The notes under the pieces: generated by a model
What the model was told of the DNA's origin: nothing
Databases searched by the model: none
The model's input: only the letters and a program-made list of their open reading frames with translations
Assembly (NCBI GenBank): GCA_041398005.1
Contig: JAWKVP010000014.1
Coordinates: 29,965-93,964 of the forward strand
Length of the DNA stretch: 64,000 bases
Direction of reading: 5' to 3'
Origin: JAGREO01 sp020446285
GTDB lineage: Bacteria > Pseudomonadota > Alphaproteobacteria > Geminicoccales > Geminicoccaceae
Part shown: piece after piece, positions 7,575-16,780 of the stretch
Layout of the letters: every line of letters starts with the position of its first letter
How positions within the stretch are numbered: position 1 is the first letter of the stretch
Position numbers and translations under genes: made by a program

Positions 7575-9092
7575 TCAAAGGGCGGCCATGCGGTCGAATT
7601 GCGGTTTCAGCTTCCCGTAGAAATCATGGTAGATGGCGTAGGCGTCGTCATATGCGGACCGACGCGATGTGTCGGGTTGCTGGCGGGTTTCGATTTCGAT
7701 GATGGAACAGGCGCTCTCCAGATCGTTCCACACGCCGGCACCGACGCCCGCCACCAGTGCCGCGCCATACGCCCCGCCCTCGGCGGCGCCTGCGACCGTG
7801 ACGACTTCCGCGCCAATGATATCAGCCTGCATCTGCCGCCACAGCGGGCTCGATGCCCCGCCGCCCGATGCGCGGATCTCGCGCGGGTCGACGCCAAGCG
7901 GTCGCATCAGTTCGAACATGTCGCGCATGCTGTAGACAACGCCCTCCATGGCCGCGCGCACGATCTCGCCCGGTCCGTGGCGCAGGGTCAGTCCGACGAA
8001 ACCGCCGCGTGCGTCCGGGTCCGGATAGGGACAGCGCTCGCCCATGAGCCACGGGAGAAAGAAGAGTCCCTCCGCACCCGGTTCCGCTTTCTCCGCGAGA
8101 CCGGTGAGTTCGACGAAATCGAGCTTGCGCCCGGCGAAGGCCGAAAGCGTGTTGCGCAGCCAGTTGAAGGCGCCGCCGGCATTCATCGAGACACCCATGC
8201 AATGCCAGCGGTCGGGGCTGTTGTTGCAGAAGATCTGCAACCGGCCGTCGGGATTGTCAGGGCAATCGGCGAGTGCCGTTGCGGCAATGCCCGCCGTGCC
8301 GATGATCGACTGGACGATACCGGGCTCGATGAGGCCGCTGCCGGTGGTCTGGATGACCGCATCGCCGCCGCCGGCAACGATCGCAAGGCCCTCGCGCAGG
8401 CCGAATTCGGCAGCCAGTCCGGCGCGCAGGCCGCCGGTGGTCTCGTGGCTTTCGAATGCACATGGAAAGAGCGAGCGGTCGAGGCCGATGGCGTCGATCA
8501 GCCCGAAGCTCCAGCGACGGTTGCGGACATCGAAAAGTCCGGTGCCCGATGCGTCCGACACATCCGTCGCCCGCTCGCCGGTCAGCATCAGGCGCAGGTA
8601 GTCCTTGGGATTGATGACCGTTCGCAACCGCTCGAAATACGCCGGCTCCTCGTCGCGCAGCCAGGTGATCTTGGAGCCGGTATAGCCAACCAGCATCTGG
8701 TTGTTCGTCATCGAGAGGAGGCCGGAAAGCCCGCCGGCCGCGTCGGTGATTTCCGCGCATTGCCGCGCCGTGCGCTGGTCGTTCCAGAGGATCGCCGGGC
8801 GGATCACCCGATCGCTCCCGTCGAGCGGCACCAGTCCGTGCATCTGCCCGGAAAGACCGATTGCCAGAATGGAGGAGAGATCGTCGATCTGCGGGAGGAC
8901 CTCGCGCAGGCCCTCGCGCGCAGCTTGCCACCAGAGATCGGGATCCTGTTCGGCCCAGCCCGGTTTCGGCGTTGACAGGGGGTATTCCACGAGGTGGCGG
9001 GCGAGCACGCGGCCGGCATCGTCGATCACGATGGTCTTGCAGCCCGAGGTCCCGACATCGATGCCGATCAGTCTTGCCCTGCCATCTGCCAT
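7575..9092 (-). CDS. xylB: Xylulokinase-like FGGY carbohydrate kinase
   Basis: 505-residue two-domain FGGY kinase, most like xylulokinase (D-xylulose + ATP to xylulose 5-phosphate). The N-terminal ATPase motif IGIDVGTSGCKT, the substrate-site segment GLSGQMHGLVPLD, ILWNDQRT, and the C-terminal GGGDAVIQTTGSG and ASGGGASSPLWRQMQADI motifs are present. ATG 9092 gives the expected start. It is divergent from the UPF0261 operon across 133 bp, which suggests a shared sugar or polyol catabolic context. No xylose isomerase or dehydrogenase is nearby, so true substrate specificity is unproven. Confidence 0.85.
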   Translation of the reverse strand: MADGRARLIGIDVGTSGCKTIVIDDAGRVLARHLVEYPLSTPKPGWAEQDPDLWWQAAREGLREVLPQIDDLSSILAIGLSGQMHGLVPLDGSDRVIRPAILWNDQRTARQCAEITDAAGGLSGLLSMTNNQMLVGYTGSKITWLRDEEPAYFERLRTVINPKDYLRLMLTGERATDVSDASGTGLFDVRNRRWSFGLIDAIGLDRSLFPCAFESHETTGGLRAGLAAEFGLREGLAIVAGGGDAVIQTTGSGLIEPGIVQSIIGTAGIAATALADCPDNPDGRLQIFCNNSPDRWHCMGVSMNAGGAFNWLRNTLSAFAGRKLDFVELTGLAEKAEPGAEGLFFLPWLMGERCPYPDPDARGGFVGLTLRHGPGEIVRAAMEGVVYSMRDMFELMRPLGVDPREIRASGGGASSPLWRQMQADIIGAEVVTVAGAAEGGAYGAALVAGVGAGVWNDLESACSIIEIETRQQPDTSRRSAYDDAYAIYHDFYGKLKPQFDRMAAL

Positions 9093-9225
9093 CGGATCCT
9101 GCCTTCCCTGTTCTTCCGGCGGAGGATGTCACAGGCAAGGGGCCCGCGGCAAGCTCGTGCAGATTGACACCGGCGGCCCGTCAAGGGAAGCTCCGGGCGG
9201 CCTGCTGGAAAGGAACGGGGACGGC

Positions 9226-10425
9226 ATGAAGAAGGCATTCGTTGTCGGCACATTCGATACCAAGGCGGAGGAACTGGGATATCTTGTCGAACGGCTTGAG
9301 GCGGCCGGTGTCGCGACGGTGAGCGTCGATCTCGGCACGCGCAGCGATGGTGCCGCCGCCGACATCGGACCTGCCGAGGTCGCGGAACATCATCCAAAGG
9401 GTGCCGCGGCCGTGCTCGAGACCGACGACCGGGGTTCGGCCGTCTCGGCGATGGCTCTGGCGTTCGAACAGATGGTGCGTGAACGCGACGATATCGGCGG
9501 CATGATCGGCGCCGGCGGTTCCGGAGGCACGACCATGGTCACGCCGGCCATGCGCGCACTGCCCGTGGGGGTGCCCAAGGTGATGGTCTCGACCGTCGCT
9601 TCGGGCAATGTCGCTGCCTATGTCGGACCCGCCGACATCATGATGATGTATGCCGTCACCGACGTGCAGGGACTCAACCGTATTTCCCGTCAGGTGCTCG
9701 GCAACGCCGCCCATGCGCTCGCCGGCATGATGCTCAATCAGGATGCCATTCCCGCCTCGGCGGCGCGTCCCGCCATCGGTCTCACCATGTTCGGGGTGAC
9801 GACGCCCTGCGTGCAGCAGGTGACGACAGCCCTTGAGGACCGTTTCGACTGCCTTGTCTTCCATGCCACCGGCACCGGCGGCCAGTCGATGGAGAAGCTG
9901 GTCGATTCCGGCATGTTCGAAGGGGTGATCGACACCACCACCACGGAAATCGCCGATCTTCTCATGAAGGGCGCACTGCCGGCGACCGAGGACCGCATGG
10001 GCGCCATCATCCGCTCGGGCATTCCCTATGTCGGCTCCTGCGGTGCGCTGGACATGGTTAATTTCGGCTCGATGGATACCGTTCCGGGGCATTTCAAGCA
10101 CCGCAATCTCTACGTTCACAATGCCAACGTCACGTTGATGCGCACGACCGCCGACGAGAATCGGCGCATCGGCAGCTGGATTGCCGGACGCCTCAACCGG
10201 ATGGAGGGCCCCGTGCGCTTCCTGCTTCCCGAGGGTGGTGTCTCGATGATCGACGCGCCGGGCAAGCCCTTCCACGATCCCGAAGCCGATGCGGCGCTGT
10301 TCGATACATTGCGGCAGGAGGTGAAGGAGACCGGCGACCGCAGACTCGTCGCCCTGCCGCACAATATCAATGACAGGGCGTTCGCCGCAGCGCTGGTGGA
10401 GAACTTCCTGGAGATCGTTCGATGA
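9226..10425 (+). CDS. UPF0261 / Tm-1-like ATP-binding domain protein
   Basis: 399-residue protein of the UPF0261 family, whose fold was described for the N-terminal half of the tomato virus-resistance protein Tm-1. Segments seen: KKAFVVGTFDTKAEELGYL at the N-terminus, GMIGAGGSGGTTM, KVMVSTVASGNVAAYVG, VFHATGTGGQSMEKL and PYVGSCGALDMVNFG. The start is ATG 9226 with AAGGA upstream; a long upstream in-frame extension overlaps the divergent kinase gene and is rejected. The stop overlaps the next ATG (ATGA at 10422). The bacterial function is not established; a role in an unusual sugar, lactone or acid pathway is only a guess from the neighbouring FGGY kinase. Confidence 0.9.
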   Translation: MKKAFVVGTFDTKAEELGYLVERLEAAGVATVSVDLGTRSDGAAADIGPAEVAEHHPKGAAAVLETDDRGSAVSAMALAFEQMVRERDDIGGMIGAGGSGGTTMVTPAMRALPVGVPKVMVSTVASGNVAAYVGPADIMMMYAVTDVQGLNRISRQVLGNAAHALAGMMLNQDAIPASAARPAIGLTMFGVTTPCVQQVTTALEDRFDCLVFHATGTGGQSMEKLVDSGMFEGVIDTTTTEIADLLMKGALPATEDRMGAIIRSGIPYVGSCGALDMVNFGSMDTVPGHFKHRNLYVHNANVTLMRTTADENRRIGSWIAGRLNRMEGPVRFLLPEGGVSMIDAPGKPFHDPEADAALFDTLRQEVKETGDRRLVALPHNINDRAFAAALVENFLEIVR

Positions 10426-11258
10426 GTGCACCGTCAAGGAGCGCGATCCTCGAACGGCTGCGCGGAAAGATCGCCCGCGGCGAGCCCGTCGTCGGTGGCG
10501 GTGCCGGCACCGGTCTCAGCGCAAGGTGCGAGGAAGCCGGCGGCATCGATCTCATCGTCATCTACAATTCCGGCAGGTACCGCATGGCCGGGCGCGGCTC
10601 GCTCGCCGGCCTGCTGGCCTATGGCAATGCCAACGAGATCGTCGTCGAGATGGCGCGCGAGGTGTTGCCCGTCATCCATCACACGCCCGTGCTTGCCGGA
10701 GTGAACGGCACCGATCCGTTCATGCTGCGCGGACCGTTCCTCCGGCAACTCAGGGAGATAGGCTTCGCCGGCATCCAGAATTTTCCGACGGTCGGACTGA
10801 TCGATGGCACCTTCCGCGCCAATCTCGAGGAAACCGGGATGGGTTACGGGCTCGAGGTGGAGATGATCGCCGAGGCTGCGTCGATGGACCTGCTCACAAC
10901 GCCCTATGTTTTCAATGCCGACGAGGCGCGGGCGATGGCGGAGGCGGGCGCGGACATCATCGTCGCCCACATGGGGCTCACCACCGGCGGTGATATCGGC
11001 GCGGAGACGGCGCTGAAGCTGGAAGACTGCCCGGCACTCATCGATGACTGGGCCGAGGCCGCTCGCTCGGTGCGCGATGATGTCATCGTGCTCTGCCATG
11101 GCGGACCGATCTCGATGCCGGCAGACGCGGCCTGGATACTCGACAATACGAGACTCTGTCAGGGGTTCTACGGCGCCAGCTCGATGGAACGATTGCCAAC
11201 GGAAAAGGCGCTGACCGCGCAGACGCGCGATTTCGTCAATCTGGGGAGGACAACATGA
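10422..11258 (+). CDS. TIM-barrel protein, phosphoenolpyruvate hydrolase-like family
   Basis: 278-residue TIM-barrel protein of the family annotated as PEP hydrolase-like or TIM-barrel signal-transduction protein, corresponding to the C-terminal half of plant Tm-1. Visible motifs are GGGAGTGLSARCEEAGGIDL, IVIYNSGRYRMAGRGSLAGL, GFAGIQNFPTVGLIDGTFR, IIVAHMGLTTGGDIGA and LCHGGPI. It overlaps the UPF0261 gene upstream and the cupin gene downstream, each by 4 bp (ATGA). Substrate is unknown. In plants and fungi the two halves are fused, so the two products probably act together. Confidence 0.88.
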   Translation: MSAPSRSAILERLRGKIARGEPVVGGGAGTGLSARCEEAGGIDLIVIYNSGRYRMAGRGSLAGLLAYGNANEIVVEMAREVLPVIHHTPVLAGVNGTDPFMLRGPFLRQLREIGFAGIQNFPTVGLIDGTFRANLEETGMGYGLEVEMIAEAASMDLLTTPYVFNADEARAMAEAGADIIVAHMGLTTGGDIGAETALKLEDCPALIDDWAEAARSVRDDVIVLCHGGPISMPADAAWILDNTRLCQGFYGASSMERLPTEKALTAQTRDFVNLGRTT

Positions 11259-11653
11259 AAGGGAAATTCGTAACAGCGGCGGAAACACCGCAGGAAACGC
11301 TCGACTGGGGCCGGCTGCGCTGGATGAGCCACCCGCCGGCCACCGGCGCGGAGCAGTTGACGGTAATCGATGTCAGCCTCGATCCGGGCAAGGGCCACGA
11401 CTTTCACAAGCATCCGGATCAGGAGGAAGTGATCTGCGTCATTGCCGGGAGTGTCGAGCAATGGGTTGATCAGGAAAAGCGCATCCTCGGCCCGGGCGAT
11501 GCGGCCTTCCTGCCCGCCGGCATGGTTCACGCTTCCTTCAATATCGGTGACGGCGAGGCGAAGCTGCTCGCCATTCTCGGTCCCTGCGTCGGCGATCAGG
11601 GCTACGAGCTCGTCGACATGGCCGGCGAGGCGCCCTGGAAGGATCTGCGCTGA
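11255..11653 (+). CDS. Small cupin-domain protein
   Basis: 132-residue single-domain cupin. The first cupin motif shows DPGKGHDFHKHPDQEEVICVI (His-His-Glu metal ligands) and the second GPGDAAFLPAGMVHASFN. It is the third gene of the UPF0261/TIM-barrel operon, translationally coupled by ATGA. A role as isomerase, sensor or accessory metal-binding protein in the same pathway is inferred. GGGGAGGA precedes the start at a suitable distance. Confidence 0.85.
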   Translation: MKGKFVTAAETPQETLDWGRLRWMSHPPATGAEQLTVIDVSLDPGKGHDFHKHPDQEEVICVIAGSVEQWVDQEKRILGPGDAAFLPAGMVHASFNIGDGEAKLLAILGPCVGDQGYELVDMAGEAPWKDLR

Positions 11654-11746
11654 CGCCACAACTGCGCTCGGGTCATTGCCGCCCGGGTTTCGGATGGATC
11701 ACCTGATCGATCCGACCGGCCACGACGACGGGCTGTAGTTGCGGAA

Positions 11747-12706
11747 TCATCTCCCGGCGCCCAGCGGATGCAGGCAGGCGTGATGTCCGCCACCGTGTGC
11801 CAGTGTCGGCGTCTGCGTCTTGCAGTCGGCATCGGCCCGCCAGCAGCGTGGATGAAAGGCGCAGCCCGGCGGCGGGTCGAGCGGTGAGGGCAGTTCGCCC
11901 TCGAGGCGGATACGCTGTTTTTGCCGGGTCGGGTCGGCCACGGGAGTCGCTGACAGGAGTGCGGCGGTATAGGGATGCTCGGGATTGTCGAAGATCGCCG
12001 CCGCATCGCGATATTCCACGGGCCGGCCCAGATACATCACCATCACCTCGTCGGCGAGATGGCGGACGACGGAAAGATCATGGCTGATGAAGAGATAGGT
12101 CAGTCCCAGTTCCCGTTGCAGGTCGACGAGAATATTGAGAACCTGGGCCTGGATCGAGACGTCGAGTGCCGAGACGGGCTCGTCGAGGACGAGAATCTTG
12201 GGATTGAGCATGAGGGCGCGGGCAATGGCGATGCGCTGGCGCTGACCGCCGGAAAACATGTGCGGATAGCGGTCGTAATGCTCCGGCCGAAGACCGACCT
12301 TCTGCATCATCGCCTCGGCTTTCTCGCGTCGTCGGGCCGGTGTATCCGTCGTGTTCAGCGCCAGCGGTTCCTCGAGGATGAAGCCGATCTTCTGTCTGGG
12401 GTTGAGCGAGCCATAGGGATTCTGGAAGATGATCTGCACGGCCCGGCGCAGCTCCGGCGTCGCCCTGTCGACAGGCTTGCCGTCGATCAGCAGGCGGCCG
12501 CTCGTCGGTTGTTCGATCATGGTGACGAGCCGGGCGAGTGTGGACTTGCCGCAGCCCGATTCACCGACGACCGCAAGCGTGCGTCCGGCCCTGACCTCGA
12601 AGCTGGCACCGTCGAGAGCCTTGACCGTCGCCTTCTCCCGAAAGAAACCGCGCCTGACCTCATAGTGGCGCTTCAGGTCTTCGGCGACGATGACCGGTTC
12701 GCTCAT
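11747..12706 (-). CDS. dppF: Dipeptide/oligopeptide ABC transporter ATPase DppF
   Basis: 319-residue cytoplasmic ABC ATPase energising peptide import. It has Walker A VVGESGCGKSTLAR, the Q-loop region QNPYGSLNPR, signature FSGGQRQRIAIARAL, Walker B ILVLDEPVSALD and the H-loop FISHDLS. The C-terminal oligopeptide/dipeptide extension contains CAFHPRC. The start ATG 12706 overlaps the dppD stop (ATGA). It is last gene of the dppA-pepM24-dppBCDF operon and converges on the cupin gene. Confidence 0.94.
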   Translation of the reverse strand: MSEPVIVAEDLKRHYEVRRGFFREKATVKALDGASFEVRAGRTLAVVGESGCGKSTLARLVTMIEQPTSGRLLIDGKPVDRATPELRRAVQIIFQNPYGSLNPRQKIGFILEEPLALNTTDTPARRREKAEAMMQKVGLRPEHYDRYPHMFSGGQRQRIAIARALMLNPKILVLDEPVSALDVSIQAQVLNILVDLQRELGLTYLFISHDLSVVRHLADEVMVMYLGRPVEYRDAAAIFDNPEHPYTAALLSATPVADPTRQKQRIRLEGELPSPLDPPPGCAFHPRCWRADADCKTQTPTLAHGGGHHACLHPLGAGR

Positions 12707-13674
12707 CGGATTGCCGCCCGGCTGTTCAGGGGAAAGTTGCACAATGCCCGCCCGAGGTCGGCACCCTGACGTTCCGCGCCGCTTCGGCATCGTTCCTGCG
12801 CGAAGCCGCAGCGCGGTTCGAACAGGCAGCCCGGCGGCCGGTCGAACTGGCCGGGCACGACGCCCGGTATCGAAGGCAGCCGCTTTTCTGTCGCCCGTTC
12901 GGGCAGGGCCGCGAGAAGGGCGGATGTGTAGGGATGATGCGGGTTGGAGAACAGATCCCCGACCTCCTGTTCTTCCACCTTCTGCCCCGCATACTGCACC
13001 TGAACGCGATGCGCCGTCTCGGCGACCACGCCCATGTCGTGGGTAATCAGTACCAGCGCCATGCCGTGATCCTTCTGCAGGCCGATCAGAAGGTCGAGGA
13101 TCTGCGCCTGGATGGTGACGTCGAGGGCGGTGGTTGGTTCGTCGGCAATGAGCAGTCTGGGGTTGCAGGAAAGCGCCATGGCGATCATCACCCGCTGGCT
13201 CATGCCGCCCGAGAGCTGGTGCGGATAGGCTTTGAGACGATCCTCCGGTGCGGGAATTCCGACCTGTTCGAGCAACTCGATACTGCGCTTGCGCCGGGCG
13301 GTACGATCGAGACCCAGATGCGTCTTGAGGCTTTCGCCGAGCTGGAATCCGACGGTGAAGCAGGGATTGAGACTGGACATCGGCTCCTGAAAGATCATCG
13401 ACATGGTCCGGCCGATGATCCTGCGTCGACGCCGTGCGCCGAGTTTCATCATGTCCTGACCGTCGAAGCGCATGGCGTTCGCCGTGACGGTCGCGGTCCA
13501 GGGCAGGAGCCCCATGAGAGCCAGCATGGAAACGGACTTGCCGGAGCCGCTCTCGCCGACGATGGCGAGGATCTCGCCCTCGTCACAGGTCAGCGAAACC
13601 TCGTCCACGGCGCGGAAGGAACCGCCGGAGGTGGCGAATTCGACGGTGAGCGAGTCGATTTCGAGCAGTGGCAT
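12703..13674 (-). CDS. dppD: Dipeptide/oligopeptide ABC transporter ATPase DppD
   Basis: 323-residue ABC ATPase pairing with DppF. Walker A VGESGSGKSVSML, Q-loop FQEPMSSLNP, signature LSGGMSQRVMIAMAL, Walker B LLIADEPTTALD and H-loop LITHDMGVV are all intact. The C-terminal extension contains CLFEPRC-type cysteines. The start overlaps the dppC stop by one base (TGATG), and its own stop overlaps dppF. Confidence 0.95.
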   Translation of the reverse strand: MPLLEIDSLTVEFATSGGSFRAVDEVSLTCDEGEILAIVGESGSGKSVSMLALMGLLPWTATVTANAMRFDGQDMMKLGARRRRRIIGRTMSMIFQEPMSSLNPCFTVGFQLGESLKTHLGLDRTARRKRSIELLEQVGIPAPEDRLKAYPHQLSGGMSQRVMIAMALSCNPRLLIADEPTTALDVTIQAQILDLLIGLQKDHGMALVLITHDMGVVAETAHRVQVQYAGQKVEEQEVGDLFSNPHHPYTSALLAALPERATEKRLPSIPGVVPGQFDRPPGCLFEPRCGFAQERCRSGAERQGADLGRALCNFPLNSRAAIR

Positions 13675-14576
13675 CAGGATCTCTTCAGCTTGGGGTCGAG
13701 GGCATCACGCAGCCCGTCGCCGATGAGATTGATGGCGAGCACGGTAATCAGGATGGCCACACCGGGAAAGGTCACGACCCACCAGGCACGCAGGATGAAC
13801 TCGCGTGCCTCGGCGAGCATGGTGCCCCATTCCGGCGTCGGCGGCTGTGCGCCCATGCCGAGAAAGCCGAGACCGGCGGCCGAGAGGATGGCCTCGGAGA
13901 AGGAGAGTGTCGCCTGGACGATCACCGGCGGCAGGCAGTTCGGCAGGATCGTCCGGGTCATGAGGTAGAATGGCGATGCGCCCACCACGCGCGCGGCGGT
14001 GACATATTCACGATTCGATTCGGAGAGGACGGCGGCGCGGGTAAGGCGGACGAACTGCGGCTGCAGGACGATGGCAATCGAGATCATCGCGTTCAGCAGC
14101 CCCGGACCGAGCACGGCGACGAGCACCAGTGCGAGCAACAGCGACGGGAAGGCGAGGATGACGTCCATGATGCGCATGATGACCGTATCGACCCAGCCGC
14201 GCATGAATCCGGCAACGAGACCGACGGAGATGCCGCCGAGAAGCGCGAGCGAGACGACGACACAGCCGATGAAGAGCGAATAGCGGGCGCCATGGATGAG
14301 ACGGGAGAGGATGTCGCGACCTATGGCGTCGGTGCCGAGCAGGAATTCGAGCCGCCCTCCCTCCTCCCAGAGGGGTGGCACCAGCAGTGCGTCACGGAAC
14401 TGCGCGCTCGGATCGTGCGGGGCGATCAGCGGTGCGAAGAGGGCGACGATCACCAGAAGGGCGAATACCACAAGGCCGATGACGGCACCCTTGTTCTCGG
14501 AAAAGTAGTACCAGAACTCGGCGAGGCGCCGTTGGCGATCGCGGCGGGCCAGTCCGTTGCCGGTGCTTGTCACCAT
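13674..14576 (-). CDS. dppC: Dipeptide ABC transporter permease DppC
   Basis: 300-residue inner-membrane permease of the BPD type. It has an N-terminal helix (GAVIGLVVFALLVIVALFAP) with the DppC-type LIAPHDPSAQF following, TDAIGRDILSRLIHGAR, and the EAA loop REYVTAARVVGASPFYL that contacts the ATPases. About six transmembrane helices are visible. It directly abuts dppB, whose TAG is followed at once by this ATG. Confidence 0.94.
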   Translation of the reverse strand: MVTSTGNGLARRDRQRRLAEFWYYFSENKGAVIGLVVFALLVIVALFAPLIAPHDPSAQFRDALLVPPLWEEGGRLEFLLGTDAIGRDILSRLIHGARYSLFIGCVVVSLALLGGISVGLVAGFMRGWVDTVIMRIMDVILAFPSLLLALVLVAVLGPGLLNAMISIAIVLQPQFVRLTRAAVLSESNREYVTAARVVGASPFYLMTRTILPNCLPPVIVQATLSFSEAILSAAGLGFLGMGAQPPTPEWGTMLAEAREFILRAWWVVTFPGVAILITVLAINLIGDGLRDALDPKLKRS

Positions 14577-15584
14577 CTACTGATGCCTGATGCGCGGGTT
14601 GATGATGCCGTAGGTGATGTCGACGAGAAGGTTGACGACCATGACCACGCCGGCAATCAGCAGAAGTCCGCCCTGCACCGCCGGATAGTCGCGGCGGAAG
14701 ATCGAATCGACCATCCACTTGCCGATGCCCGGCCAGGAAAAGATCGTCTCGGTGAGGATCGCGCCGGCGAGCAGGCTGCCGACCATGAGGCCGATCACCG
14801 TGATGACCGGAATCATGGCATTGCGGAGCGCATGCAGCCCCACCACGCGCAGCGGCGAAAGTCCCTTGGCACGGGCGGTGCGGACATAATCCTCGCCGAG
14901 CACTTCGAGCATGGCCGAGCGTGTCTGGCGGGCGATCACCGCGAGCGGAATGGTGCCGAGCGCGATCGATGGCAGGATGAGATGACTGATTGCCGAGGCG
15001 AATGCTCCCTTCTGTCCGGAAATCAGGCTGTCGACGAGCATGAAACCCGTGACCGGCTCGAAGAAGAAGAGGAGCGATATGCGTCCCGAGACCGGCGTCC
15101 ACTGGAGGATGCCCGAGAAGATGATGATGAGCAGCAGGCCCCACCAGAAGATCGGCATGGAGTAACCGACGAGAGCGGTTCCCATGACCGTCTGGTCGAC
15201 GAAACTGCCGCGATGGGTGGCGGCGATGATGCCGGCCGGGATGCCGAGCGCGATGGCGAAGACGATGGCGCAGAAGGAGAGCTCGAGCGTTGCCGGGAAC
15301 AGCGTCATGAACTCGCTCAGCACCGGTTTCTTGGTGACGATCGAGGTGCCGAAATCGCCGCTCAGGAGATCGCCGATATAGTAAAGATATTGTTCCCATA
15401 TCGGCTTGTCATAGCCGAACTGATGGAGCAGCTCGGCATAGCGTTCGTCACTCAGGCCCCGCTCGCCCGCCATCAGCAGCACCGGATCGCCCGGCAGGAT
15501 GCGGATGAAACCGAAGGCGATGATGGTGATCCCGATGGCTGTCGGGATGATGAGGCCGATGCGTCTGGCGAGATAGGCTAGCAT
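14577..15584 (-). CDS. dppB: Dipeptide ABC transporter permease DppB
   Basis: 335-residue permease with the typical N-terminal segment MLAYLARRIGLIIPT, a long periplasmic loop, and the EAA motif DYVRTARAKGLSPLRVVGLH. About six transmembrane helices are predicted by eye. Its start overlaps the end of the M24 peptidase gene by 7 bp, so the peptidase is embedded within the operon and translation is probably coupled. Confidence 0.94.
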   Translation of the reverse strand: MLAYLARRIGLIIPTAIGITIIAFGFIRILPGDPVLLMAGERGLSDERYAELLHQFGYDKPIWEQYLYYIGDLLSGDFGTSIVTKKPVLSEFMTLFPATLELSFCAIVFAIALGIPAGIIAATHRGSFVDQTVMGTALVGYSMPIFWWGLLLIIIFSGILQWTPVSGRISLLFFFEPVTGFMLVDSLISGQKGAFASAISHLILPSIALGTIPLAVIARQTRSAMLEVLGEDYVRTARAKGLSPLRVVGLHALRNAMIPVITVIGLMVGSLLAGAILTETIFSWPGIGKWMVDSIFRRDYPAVQGGLLLIAGVVMVVNLLVDITYGIINPRIRHQ

Positions 15585-16684
15585 CCGACGATTCGTAATT
15601 CGCGCGGGAACCGGGTGAGGACCTCGACGCCATCCGCGCGCACCACGACGTCATCCTCGATCCGCACACCGGTCTCGCCGAGGCGGTAGAGTCCGGGTTC
15701 GATGGTGAAGACCATGCCCGGTTCGAGCGCCTGTTCGTTGCCGCGCATGATCTGGGGTGCCTCATGCACGTCGAGGCCGAGGCCATGTCCGGTCTTGTGT
15801 CGGCGGAATTCGGCAAAGGACGACTCCTCCAGCACCGTCTGCACGGCATCGTCGAGCTCACCCGCGGTGATGCCGGCGCGTGCCGTCTTGCGGCCGGTCT
15901 CGTTGGCGGCGAGCACGGTATTGTAGAAATCGCGGTCGGTGTCGCTCACATGGTCGATGAAGAAGGTTCGGGTGATATCGGCGTTCATTCCGTCATGTCG
16001 TCCGCCGAAATCGAACAGGAGGGCGTCGCCGGCCCGAACCCGGTAATCCGCGCGAGCCTGCGCGTGCGGTTGCGCCGAGTTCGCTCCGGCGGCAACGATC
16101 GGATCAAACGCCAGTCCCTCCGCGCCGTGCGCAAACAGCTCGCGCACGAGGATCGCTTCGATCTCGGTTTCGGTCTGGCCGATCCGGACCTGCTGCAATG
16201 CGGATTCAAGCGCCGCTTCCGACAGACGGATGGCCTCTCGCAGGGAGGCAAGCTCCCTTTCGCTCTTGTGCAGACGCAGCGACGATATCGCAGCGTGGGC
16301 ATCGACGATGCCGTCACAGTCGAGATTGCGCTGAAGGGCGAGAAAATCGAACACCCGCATCCGCTGGCCTTCGACACCGACGCGGCCCAGCCTGCCGAGA
16401 GATTTTCCCGCCGCTTCGAACGCTGCCTCGTACCCGCTCTCGTCGCGCCAGTCGAAGACATCGCCATCGAATTTCAAGGTGGCAAACGATGCCATTTCCA
16501 GGTGCGGGACAACTGCCGCCTGTCGTCCGTCACGGGTGACGACGACTGCCAGCGGCCGCTCATTCTGATGAAAGTCACGCCCGACGATACGGCGGAAATT
16601 CACACCCGGAACGAGGGCGACAGCGTCGAGCCCATGAGCGGTCATGACATCGACCAGCGTCGCGAAACGATCCTGTCCGGCCAT
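15578..16684 (-). CDS. M24 family metallopeptidase (Xaa-Pro aminopeptidase-like)
   Basis: 368-residue pita-bread metallopeptidase with a creatinase N-terminal domain (about 1-130) and an M24 catalytic domain. Metal ligands can be placed in LLFDFGGRHDGMNADITRTF (two Asp), HKTGHGLGLDVHEAP (His), FTIEPGLY (Glu) and GVRIEDDVVV (Glu), so it should be active. It lies between dppA and dppB in the peptide-import operon, suggesting hydrolysis of imported Xaa-Pro peptides in the cytoplasm. There is no signal peptide. Exact substrate (Xaa-Pro, creatine-like or other) is unknown. Confidence 0.88.
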   Translation of the reverse strand: MAGQDRFATLVDVMTAHGLDAVALVPGVNFRRIVGRDFHQNERPLAVVVTRDGRQAAVVPHLEMASFATLKFDGDVFDWRDESGYEAAFEAAGKSLGRLGRVGVEGQRMRVFDFLALQRNLDCDGIVDAHAAISSLRLHKSERELASLREAIRLSEAALESALQQVRIGQTETEIEAILVRELFAHGAEGLAFDPIVAAGANSAQPHAQARADYRVRAGDALLFDFGGRHDGMNADITRTFFIDHVSDTDRDFYNTVLAANETGRKTARAGITAGELDDAVQTVLEESSFAEFRRHKTGHGLGLDVHEAPQIMRGNEQALEPGMVFTIEPGLYRLGETGVRIEDDVVVRADGVEVLTRFPRELRIVGC

Positions 16685-16780
16685 TTTCGTGTTGTTTCCC
16701 CCTCATTGCAGCGACCGGGAACGGGAGAGGGGCGACGCAGGTTCCGCCGCCCCTGTCAATGTTCCCTCGGAATACTCCGA

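Noticed and set aside
6951..8975. 674-residue plus-strand frame across rplU, tRNA-Val and xylB
   Set aside because: It crosses a tRNA and two well-supported minus-strand genes; composition is Arg/Ala/Pro-rich as in shadow frames.
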